A DNA stretch of 64,000 nucleotides from Bacteroidales bacterium (GTDB taxonomy: Bacteria > Bacteroidota > Bacteroidia > Bacteroidales > Muribaculaceae). Shown here piece after piece: positions 8,839-15,742 of this stretch. The notes beneath the pieces were generated by a model, which worked only from the letters and a program-made list of their open reading frames with translations, did not search any database and had not been told where the DNA came from. The position numbers and the translations under genes were made by a program. Every line of letters starts with the position of its first letter. Within the stretch, counting starts at the first letter, position 1. The DNA lies in NCBI GenBank assembly GCA_003150235.1, contig QAMW01000041.1:48832-112831 (forward strand), written 5' to 3'.

Positions 8839-9222
8839 TTATTCGGCAGTAAGTGCGAGATAGGGCCACGGTCCGACAGCAAAGATTACTGTAATCACGA
8901 CTATGGATATTGTCCAGATTTTATATTTAGGTCTACGGAATTTGTCATGTTGGGACAAAATAACCTTGTATCTCCTTTTCCATAATAAATATATCGCCAG
9001 GCATAATGTTAAACCAAGAGATACTATAGTATATGTGTCAAAAGGTGCATTTGTTAAGGAGTGGAGAATTATATTATACCTTATAAACACAATACCGAAT
9101 GCCCAAAAATAGAACATTAGACCCATTATAGCTAAATGAAGAAAGATGTTCCAACTTCCGCCCCATATCCTGTATTCGTACCAATAAATCCAATAATTAA
9201 TTCCGTCAAAAATATCTTTCAT
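8839..9222 (-). CDS. Small integral membrane protein of unknown function
   Basis: 127 residues with three likely membrane helices: IFLHLAIMGLMFYFWAFGIVFI (about 25-46), TYTIVSLGLTLCLAIYLLW (about 63-81) and a C-terminal ISIVVITVIFAVGPWPYLAL. The N-terminus is rich in Trp and Tyr. The second and third helices are joined by a basic cytoplasmic-type loop (KRRYKVILSQHDKFRRPKYK). Translation and composition look like a real gene, but I recognise no family. It is the first gene of a probable pair with the secreted protein at 8225. Confidence 0.6.
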   Translation of the reverse strand: MKDIFDGINYWIYWYEYRIWGGSWNIFLHLAIMGLMFYFWAFGIVFIRYNIILHSLTNAPFDTYTIVSLGLTLCLAIYLLWKRRYKVILSQHDKFRRPKYKIWTISIVVITVIFAVGPWPYLALTAE

Positions 9223-9394
9223 GATTGCGAATTTTAGTAGCGTTTATTGATGCAGCCGGTAATATGGCAGGGAGAGGCGTTTTCATGATGTGATGACTGG
9301 TTTTTCACAAATATAGCGATTGAGATGCCGGATTGCAAGTTTTTTGCAGGAAATTTTGGGAAATTTCTTTGAGTGAGGTGATTGGAAGAGGAAT

Positions 9395-9680
9395 TGTTGC
9401 CCGCAGGGCATCATCTGAATTTAGCCGGGGCGTTGAGCGAAGCGAAACCCCCGGAAATAGATGCAAAGTCAGATGTTTCCGTAGGAATCATCTTGGTGCA
9501 CGGTTGATGATTCCCTGTCGGGAAACGATATGGGGGAGATTCCGCAGTCCGGGGGTATCGCTGCGCTCAACCCCCGGCTAAACACGGATGATGCCCTATC
9601 GGGCAACGATTTCGCGCCAAGAGGCAGCGTGGGCGAACCTCCAGATGCAGCGCGGGCGCCCTTCCGGACGCCCCTACAGC
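9395..9680. repeat. Composite palindromic intergenic element, copy A
   Basis: A chain of nested hairpins. GTTGCCCGCAGGGCATCATC at the left end mirrors GATGATGCCCTATCGGGCAAC on the right. Two GC-rich hairpins (CCGGGG/CCCCGG at 9425-9454; CCGGGGG/CCCCCGG at 9549-9577) flank a central GTTTCCGTAGGAATCATC / GATGATTCCCTGTCGGGAAAC pair. A GCGGGCGCCCTTCCGGACGC hairpin follows. The same order of parts occurs at 22015-22276 with compensating base changes, so this is a dispersed repeat family of REP/BIME type. Confidence 0.8.
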
Positions 9681-9785
9681 TACGCGGTTTTTTATTGGAT
9701 GGAGCGGATGCTCCGGGGAGCATCCCTACCCTTGGACAAACACCCTAAACTTCTATTGCTGCTGTCATCTGTATCTAAGCCATCT

Positions 9786-9825
9786 GAAAACTGACAACTG
9801 ACGACTGAAAACTGACGACTGACAA
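9786..9825 (-). repeat. 7-bp tandem array right after the stop codon of the MBL hydrolase
   Basis: Read on plus, units AACTGAC, AACTGAC, GACTGAA, AACTGAC and GACTGAC follow each other without spacers up to the stop codon of the minus-strand gene. A matching array in the opposite direction starts at the stop codon of the neighbouring plus-strand gene (11045). Confidence 0.8.
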
Positions 9826-10545
9826 CTACAAAGTTATTGACTCGCCGGGGGTTGCGAGGCAATGGCAGGAAGTAGCGTCGGCAGGCACGTAAAGAGCGAA
9901 GTCACACGCCTCGGAGTGCTCGCCCTGGAAGTGCATCGGGAAGAAATCCTTCACCTTGATTTCTTCAAGGAATATGGTAGCGCCACGTGCAAAATCAGAG
10001 CCTTGGCGCGGGTCAACCGGGAACATGGCGATATCGATTGCCGGATATTCGCTCTTGATGCGATTGACAATCACCTTAAAATCATTTTCAGCCTTCTGCA
10101 CCTCGCGCTCGGTAGAGCTGTCTTTCCAATGCCAGTCGTTGAGGTCGCCGGCATGGAATATGGTAGTGCCGTCGGCAGTAGTCACCATAAAACTGATGCC
10201 CTCGTCGGTCGATCCGAATGCCTTTACCTTGATACCGCCGGGCAAATCCTCCAGCACATCGCCCTTGCTCATTGCTGCAACGCTCACGCCCTTGTGGAGC
10301 TGTTGGATGACGATATCGTTGGAAAGCACGTAGACACGCTCATGATTCTGCGCCAGATTAAATATCATGGAGTTGTAATGGTCGGGATGGCGATGGCTTG
10401 CGAAGAATACCACCGGCAACTCCTTATTGTGGTCAAGAAGCTTTTCAAGAGAGTGTGACGGGTCACGGAAATAGTCAAATACGAGAATCGCCTGCGGGGT
10501 CGTTAGCGCAAATCCGCTATGGTCGAGATAAGTTACTTTAGTCAT
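9826..10545 (-). CDS. MBL-fold metallo-hydrolase
   Basis: 239 residues of the metallo-beta-lactamase superfamily. The zinc-binding motif HxHxDH appears in ASHRHPDHYN (around residues 50-59), with later ligands likely in FHAGDLNDWHW and the C-terminal MHFQGEHSEA. The N-terminus VTYLDHSGFALTTPQAILVFDYF is typical of the YtnP/UPF0173-like branch acting on small molecules or nucleotides; the actual substrate cannot be told from sequence. No signal peptide, so cytoplasmic. It is divergent from the DUF486 gene, and a 7-bp repeat array starts immediately after its TAG. Confidence 0.85.
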   Translation of the reverse strand: MTKVTYLDHSGFALTTPQAILVFDYFRDPSHSLEKLLDHNKELPVVFFASHRHPDHYNSMIFNLAQNHERVYVLSNDIVIQQLHKGVSVAAMSKGDVLEDLPGGIKVKAFGSTDEGISFMVTTADGTTIFHAGDLNDWHWKDSSTEREVQKAENDFKVIVNRIKSEYPAIDIAMFPVDPRQGSDFARGATIFLEEIKVKDFFPMHFQGEHSEACDFALYVPADATSCHCLATPGESITL

Positions 10546-10615
10546 AATATATCGTGTTTATTTAGGTTCATAGTCCGAAATATATAACACTTGCCCTCCG
10601 CAGGGGGTTCACCGC

Positions 10616-10646
10616 TTGTAAATCACAGGCGATAATGGTAACTTTG
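10616..10646 (+). promoter_or_regulatory. Promoter of the DUF486 membrane protein
   Basis: TTG at 10616-10618 and TAACTTTG at 10639-10646 are separated by 20 bp. The ATG follows at 10673. Confidence 0.75.
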
Positions 10647-10672
10647 CACGTCAAAACAAAATCATCACCACT

Positions 10673-11044
10673 ATGAACGGCTGGCTCACTATAGGACTAC
10701 TTGTAATATCCAATATCTTCATGACATTTGCCTGGTACGGGCATCTCAAATTGCAGCAGATGAAAATCATCACCTCCAACACCCCGCTCTACGTGGTTAT
10801 ACTAATCTCGTGGGTGATAGCTCTCGCCGAATATTCATGTCAGGTGCCTGCCAACCGCATGGGATATATCGGCAACGGCGGTGCGTTCTCGCTCATGCAG
10901 CTGAAGGTGATACAGGAGGCAATCACACTCATAGTGTTTACTCTGTTCACGGTGGTGTTTTTCAACGGAGAGTCGCTTCATTGGAATCATTTCGCGGCAT
11001 TTGTGTGCCTCATCCTCGCCGTCTATTTTGTGTTCATGAAGTAG
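10673..11044 (+). CDS. DMT-superfamily DUF486 membrane protein
   Basis: 123 residues with four membrane helices: WLTIGLLVISNIFMTFAWYG, LYVVILISWVIALAEYS, AITLIVFTLFTVVFF and HFAAFVCLILAVYFVFM. The loop VPANRMGYIGNGGAFS between helices 2 and 3 is the conserved feature of DUF486, a four-helix member of the drug/metabolite transporter superfamily that probably works as a dimer in the inner membrane. The substrate is unknown. The gene has its own promoter, and its TAG is followed directly by a 7-bp repeat array. Confidence 0.85.
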   Translation: MNGWLTIGLLVISNIFMTFAWYGHLKLQQMKIITSNTPLYVVILISWVIALAEYSCQVPANRMGYIGNGGAFSLMQLKVIQEAITLIVFTLFTVVFFNGESLHWNHFAAFVCLILAVYFVFMK

Positions 11045-11091
11045 AGTTGTCAGTGTTCAGTTGTCAGTGTTCAGATTTCAGTCGTCAGAAG
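11045..11091 (+). repeat. 7-bp tandem array right after the stop codon of the DUF486 gene
   Basis: Units GTTGTCA, GTGTTCA, GTTGTCA, GTGTTCA, GATTTCA and GTCGTCA follow each other directly after the TAG. The array at 9786-9825 has the same unit and the same orientation relative to its gene. Confidence 0.8.
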
Positions 11092-11142
11092 GGTCGTTAG
11101 AGACCTTAGAGACTTTAACGACCTTAAGGTCACGGGCATAAA

Positions 11143-11180
11143 TGAAGGGGCTGCACCGAATACCGGTACAGCCCCGCTTA
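11143..11180 (-). terminator. Terminator of the GH3 gene
   Basis: GGGGCTGCACCGAATACCGG forms a hairpin with TACAGCCCC (about 11148-11175), just beyond the stop codon of the minus-strand GH3 gene. The T-run is weak. Confidence 0.6.
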
Positions 11181-11201
11181 ATAGAAATGTGGGTTATGTA
11201 A

Positions 11202-13412
11202 TTATTTTAATGTGAAGGGGATTTTGCATCGTATGTCGGTCGACGAGCTGCCGATATAGGCGGTAAACTTACCCGGCTCGGCTTTCCATCCTTTAGATGC
11301 CTCGTCATAAAATTTCAGGTCATCGGCTTTGATGGAGAAAGTGACATTCCTGGTCTCTCCCGGAGCAAGCGATATCTTTTCGAAGCCCTTCAGCTCCTTA
11401 AGAGGACGCATCACCGATGCCTTATCGTCACCTATATAGAGCTGGACAGTTTCCTTGCCCTTACGGTCGCCTACATTTGTCACCGGCACATTTATCAGGA
11501 TTGTACCCGACTCGGTCATCTCCTTTGCGGAAGCCTCTGCCTTGCCATATTTGAAATCGGTGTAGCTCAGACCGTGACCAAAAGAATATTTAGGAGCGAT
11601 TTTCTTTGTGTCGTGCCAGCGGTATCCCACGAGGATATCGTCAAGATATTTTTCAGTGATGCTGTCGCCGGGATAGCAAATCTCACCGAACGAGTGAGCA
11701 CCGCAATCCTCAAGTTTCACAGGGAACGAGAAAGGCAATTTACCTGAGGGATTGACCTTTCCGCTCAGCACATTGGCAAGCGACTTGCCTCCCATCGAGC
11801 CGAGATACCATCCCTCGACAATAGCGGGCACTTTTGCCTCCCACGGCATCTCGACAGCATTACCGCTGAGAAGCACCACCACGAGATTGGGATTTACCGC
11901 CTGCAGAGCCTCGATAAGCTCGGGCTGACCGAAAGGCAGACTGTATTGAACGCGGTCATCAGCCTCGCAATCCTGCTCGGCATTCTTGTTAAGACCTCCG
12001 AAAAGCACTACAAGGTCAGCTTCACGCGCCATTGCGACAGCCTCGTCACGCAACGAGTCGACCACATTCTGCGGTATCTCCTCCACATGATTATACATGG
12101 GACGACCTGCCTTATAGCCCTGCGCAAACTTCACCTTATCGCCGTAAAGCTCCTTCATGCCGTCGAGAGGGCTTACCATATCCTTCACCTTCAGCTCGCT
12201 TGAGCCACCGCCCTTGTTGAGCATACGCACAGCGTTGTCGCCCACTACGAGTATCGACTTGTACTTGTCGCCGTCAATCGGTAGCAGCTTGGGAACACCT
12301 TTTGCAACGGGAGCATTCTTCAGCAGCACGATAGCCTCATCGCCGATATTCTCGGCTGTAGCGTAATGAGCGGGAGTGCATACAGAGCCGAAAGGCTTGT
12401 TACGGTTCATAGCCGTGCGGAAATTAAGACGGAGCAGACGGCGCACCTTGTCGTCGAGCGTCGACATCGGCACCTCGCCGTCGAGAAGCATCTTCTTGTA
12501 AGGGTCGGCAAGATAATAGTCGTTGTAACCGAAATCGCTCTCCGAGGTCAGACCGTTGGTAAACGAACCCATCTCAAGGTCAAGACCGTAGAGTGCAGCC
12601 TCCTTGGTATCGTGGGCACCGCCCCAGTCGGTCACAACCACGCCTTCAAAACCCCAGCCCTTTTTCAGGATATCGTTGAGAAGCAGTTCATTGTGGCAGG
12701 CATGCTGACCGCGCACCTTGTTATAGGAGCCCATAATCGACCATACATCGCCATCTTTCACAGCTGCCTTGAACGCCGGAAGATATATTTCATGAAGTGC
12801 GCGGTCGCTCAGCTCGACATCGATATGCCCGCGCCACTTTTCCTGATTGTTAAGCGCGTAATGCTTCACACACGCGGCAACACCATTCTGCTGCATACCC
12901 TGTATATAAGGCACCACCAACACCGAGGCGAGATAGGGGTCTTCGCCCATATATTCAAAGTTTCGTCCGTTAAGCGGTGTACGGTAAATGTTGACACCGG
13001 GACCTAGCATCACATCTTTCTCACGGTAAAGCGCTTCCTCCCCAAGGGCGTTACCGTAATCGAAAGAAAGCTGCGGATTCCATGTGGCGGCAAGCGCGGT
13101 CAGTGCCGGGAACGCGGTTATGGAGTCATTGGTATGGTTGGCATAGCCCCAGTCATTCCAGTTTATCTCGGCTCTTACACCGTGAGGTCCGTCGCTGGTC
13201 CACAGGTCGGGAATACCGAGACGCGGCACACCTGCGGCGGCAAACTTGCCTTCGGCGTGACACATGGCAATCTTTTCGTCGAGAGTCATGCGGCTGAGAG
13301 CGTCCTCCACGCGCTCGTCAAGTGGTAATTCTTCATTAAGATAAGCCGGAACGGCGGCAAACGCCGGAAGCGATGCAGCCGCACAAACCATTGCAATTAT
13401 TGTATGTTTCAT
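11202..13412 (-). CDS. Secreted glycoside hydrolase family 3 beta-glucosidase-like enzyme
   Basis: 736 residues starting with signal peptide MKHTIIAMVCAAASLPAFAA. The GH3 N-terminal TIM barrel includes PDLWTSDGPHGVRAE and the substrate-binding VKHYALNNQE. The catalytic nucleophile Asp lies in GVVVTDWGGAHD (about residue 259). The GH3 C-terminal alpha/beta sandwich (ILVVGDNAVR, VVVLLSGNAVEMPW) and a fibronectin-III-like tail (about residues 640-736) follow. It should remove terminal beta-linked glucosyl or xylosyl units from oligosaccharides in the periplasm. It lies downstream of the TonB receptor/lipoprotein pair but has its own promoter (13443-13472) and is separated from them by a terminator. 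Specificity cannot be assigned. Confidence 0.93.
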   Translation of the reverse strand: MKHTIIAMVCAAASLPAFAAVPAYLNEELPLDERVEDALSRMTLDEKIAMCHAEGKFAAAGVPRLGIPDLWTSDGPHGVRAEINWNDWGYANHTNDSITAFPALTALAATWNPQLSFDYGNALGEEALYREKDVMLGPGVNIYRTPLNGRNFEYMGEDPYLASVLVVPYIQGMQQNGVAACVKHYALNNQEKWRGHIDVELSDRALHEIYLPAFKAAVKDGDVWSIMGSYNKVRGQHACHNELLLNDILKKGWGFEGVVVTDWGGAHDTKEAALYGLDLEMGSFTNGLTSESDFGYNDYYLADPYKKMLLDGEVPMSTLDDKVRRLLRLNFRTAMNRNKPFGSVCTPAHYATAENIGDEAIVLLKNAPVAKGVPKLLPIDGDKYKSILVVGDNAVRMLNKGGGSSELKVKDMVSPLDGMKELYGDKVKFAQGYKAGRPMYNHVEEIPQNVVDSLRDEAVAMAREADLVVLFGGLNKNAEQDCEADDRVQYSLPFGQPELIEALQAVNPNLVVVLLSGNAVEMPWEAKVPAIVEGWYLGSMGGKSLANVLSGKVNPSGKLPFSFPVKLEDCGAHSFGEICYPGDSITEKYLDDILVGYRWHDTKKIAPKYSFGHGLSYTDFKYGKAEASAKEMTESGTILINVPVTNVGDRKGKETVQLYIGDDKASVMRPLKELKGFEKISLAPGETRNVTFSIKADDLKFYDEASKGWKAEPGKFTAYIGSSSTDIRCKIPFTLK

Positions 13413-13442
13413 GTGAAATAAAGTAAGTAAGTTAGTTTTTCA

Positions 13443-13472
13443 CAAAGTTAATATAAAGTGTTAATCTTACAA
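13443..13472 (-). promoter_or_regulatory. Promoter of the GH3 gene
   Basis: On the minus strand the -7 box TAACTTTG (plus 13443-13450) and a TTG (plus 13470-13472) are 19 bp apart. Confidence 0.75.
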
Positions 13473-13526
13473 CGCACAATATGTTGCAGATAATATACAA
13501 TATAACATTTAGTCCATTCTTATTTA

Positions 13527-13564
13527 ACAAAAAGGGGATATGCCGTTGTTTCCGACATATCCCC
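13527..13564 (-). terminator. Terminator of the TonB receptor/lipoprotein operon
   Basis: GGGGATATG (13534-13542) pairs with CATATCCCC (13556-13564). On the minus strand the stem is followed by TTTTTGTT. Confidence 0.88.
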
Positions 13565-13593
13565 TCAGGATTATCTGATGTTTAGGTTACACG

Positions 13594-15720
13594 TTACTTT
13601 TTGTCGTTCCATGTACAGCTTACATACTTGAACTCACCCTTTGCAGTCACAAGATAAGTAGCGGTATAATCTATATTTTCGCTACCGTCGTAAGCCACAA
13701 AATTTACATAATAATACAGGTCAACACCGTTGCCGGGCATCTGGTCGGGATAAAGAATGTGAAGAGCGGCAGGACAAACTTCCTTTTCAAAATGAATCTT
13801 CATCTCAGCTACAATCTCCTCGTCGCTCATGCCTTCCCAGCCGGTAGGACACTGCTCCTTAGCCTTAGAAGGTTGCAAGTCGACATCTTTCTGATATGCC
13901 GAAGCACCGGAATAGTATTCATTGTTACCGTATTTTGTCACGTAGCCCTTGCCACTCTTGATACCGTTGTCACCAAATTCGGGCACATCGATATTCTCAT
14001 ATACCCAATCTACACATGTCTGGAAAAATTCAACAGTTAGCGTGGTATCACCTTTACGGGGCAGGTCGATGGTCACTGACGGATCATAGACCCAGGTCGA
14101 GCCCTTAAGCGCAAATTTGTCGGTGAGTGTCTCGATTGTGTTCACTGTCCATGCTGTACCGTCAAATACGGCGCGCTCACAATGATGCGGCACGGTAACT
14201 TTATTTGCCGAGTCGTAATACTTGCATACCACATACTTCACGTCGTCCTTTGCAGCATAGGGGAAGCTTTCCTTCAGGAATGTGGGGATATAGGTAGCCA
14301 CAGTCGAAGAGCTGAAGTTGTTGACACCCATCTCGGCATAGTCGGAAGCCTGAACAACCACTACATTTTCAGCGGGAGTCCATGACGAACCGTCAAAGCT
14401 GTAGACTGCGCTAACTTCCTCGGAGGCGAGAGTGGCAACCTTCATGACCGGAGCCTTTGCTGCATCGCCGCCAAACTGGGGAACACCGTCGATAGAAACA
14501 AGCAGCATGTTCATACGACCGTCACCGCTTGTAGAGCATGACATGAGATAACCGGCAAGCTTGCACTTGCGACCCACGGTAAGAGCCGCCATCTGCGCGT
14601 CGGTAGCCTGATAGATTGCACCTGCAACCTTTGACGCGCCCACCTTATAATTAATATAAATGGCACCACTCTTTTCATTTACCTCCGAAGTGGTGATTTC
14701 AGCATCAACCTCGGCATAAATCGGGAATGCGCCCTTCTTTGCCACGTTAGCCGCCTTGAACACTTCAAAGTCAGCCTCCCACTCGGCATCGGTGAGCGGA
14801 GTCACTGAAGGATAGGTGTAAGCCTCTTCTGCCCTACCGGCTTTCTCGATTGTAGGAGAGCCGAGCTGCAAACCGCCATTATAGCAACCGCCCTTACCGG
14901 CAACGGTCACCTGGTCGTTCAATGTGTATGAGGCGAGGTCAAAGCTGCCGCCTTGATATACGAACACCGTACCGCTTAGGTCGGTGACCATCATGCCCTG
15001 AGCGCAAAGACCTGTCACGATACCGTTGATAGTGTAGTTTTTGTCAAGTTCAACTGTACCGGCTACACTCGACTGCTCGAAAGGAGGCACCTCGGGAGCA
15101 CCGCCGCCAAACACTGGGTCCTGGGTCGACATGTTATAGGTCACGTAAGCGAAATCACCTTCCTTAGCCGCAGGATAAGCGGCTGCAAGCATGTCGGGGA
15201 CAAACTTGGCGGGAAGGCGTGAGGGAGCGAAGCTCTCTGCATAATCCTCATCGCTGTCCCATACAGTCTGATAATCGGCTGTGCTGACAGTGTATGCGGG
15301 AGCCTTCTCGATATCGGTCACCTCGGCGGGCTGTGCGGCGCCGCTCTTGTAAATCACGGTGAGCGATGACTTCGGGTTGAGATAATACAGCGGATAATTG
15401 GTGTTAGCCTTCACGCTGTTGAGGAAGGCGGGAAGATATTCGGCTGCCGAGATGGCATCGTTGAAATATCCGTTGGCGCCAACCGCCTCAAGCTGGTCAA
15501 GCACTCCGGCAGCAGTAGCCTTGTCGATGTTTTCCTGAAGCGAGGCTATGGTCTTGTAGTCCTTGGCAAGAAGCTCATATTGCGCCGACTGCTTGTCGGG
15601 GTAAACCGACGGCGTCTCAAATCCGTCGAGATATTCATCGTTCCATGAGTTTTCCGAGCAGCTTGCAAAAGCCATCAATGCACCACACGCGAGCAGGCTT
15701 TTGAAAATATTGTATTTCAT
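13594..15720 (-). CDS. Surface lipoprotein partner of a TonB-dependent receptor
   Basis: 708 residues. The lipoprotein signal peptide ends LMAFASCSEN, with Cys20 as the lipid anchor. An alpha-helical stretch (about residues 40-110) is followed by a region resembling an OB-fold (YTINGIVTGLCAQGMMVTDLSGTVFVYQGG, split strands, about 225-285). A second similar segment follows (about 320-410), then a C-terminal region with a TATYLVTAKGEFKYV end. The gene starts 22 bp after the TonB receptor and is surely co-transcribed with it. It occupies the SusD position but shows no SusD features (no TPR-like helices or typical C-terminus). It is likely a ligand-binding partner of the receptor at the cell surface; the ligand is unknown. 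Confidence 0.8.
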   Translation of the reverse strand: MKYNIFKSLLACGALMAFASCSENSWNDEYLDGFETPSVYPDKQSAQYELLAKDYKTIASLQENIDKATAAGVLDQLEAVGANGYFNDAISAAEYLPAFLNSVKANTNYPLYYLNPKSSLTVIYKSGAAQPAEVTDIEKAPAYTVSTADYQTVWDSDEDYAESFAPSRLPAKFVPDMLAAAYPAAKEGDFAYVTYNMSTQDPVFGGGAPEVPPFEQSSVAGTVELDKNYTINGIVTGLCAQGMMVTDLSGTVFVYQGGSFDLASYTLNDQVTVAGKGGCYNGGLQLGSPTIEKAGRAEEAYTYPSVTPLTDAEWEADFEVFKAANVAKKGAFPIYAEVDAEITTSEVNEKSGAIYINYKVGASKVAGAIYQATDAQMAALTVGRKCKLAGYLMSCSTSGDGRMNMLLVSIDGVPQFGGDAAKAPVMKVATLASEEVSAVYSFDGSSWTPAENVVVVQASDYAEMGVNNFSSSTVATYIPTFLKESFPYAAKDDVKYVVCKYYDSANKVTVPHHCERAVFDGTAWTVNTIETLTDKFALKGSTWVYDPSVTIDLPRKGDTTLTVEFFQTCVDWVYENIDVPEFGDNGIKSGKGYVTKYGNNEYYSGASAYQKDVDLQPSKAKEQCPTGWEGMSDEEIVAEMKIHFEKEVCPAALHILYPDQMPGNGVDLYYYVNFVAYDGSENIDYTATYLVTAKGEFKYVSCTWNDKK

Positions 15721-15742
15721 AATTGTAAATCGCGGTTAATGG

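Larger units (their letters stand above)
9223..9825. other. Non-coding stretch carrying a composite palindromic repeat and a 7-bp repeat array
   Basis: About 600 bp with no credible gene; several open frames of 60-85 codons here are by-products of GC-rich palindromes. It contains the composite repeat (9395-9680), a further stem near 9700-9730 with the end motif GGGAGCATCCCTAC, and the short-unit array at 9786-9825. Confidence 0.7.

Noticed and set aside
9333..9794. Several open frames of 60-85 codons in the repeat-rich region
   Set aside because: They arise from GC-rich palindromes, occur on both strands of the same DNA, and parallel frames are not preserved in the second repeat copy.
9223..9825. 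A degraded transposase in the palindromic regions
   Set aside because: None of the six frames contains transposase motifs; only the non-coding palindromes are supported.
12366..13007. A 213-codon plus-strand open frame opposite the GH3 gene
   Set aside because: It is a shadow frame of a clear GH3 catalytic domain; no independent evidence.
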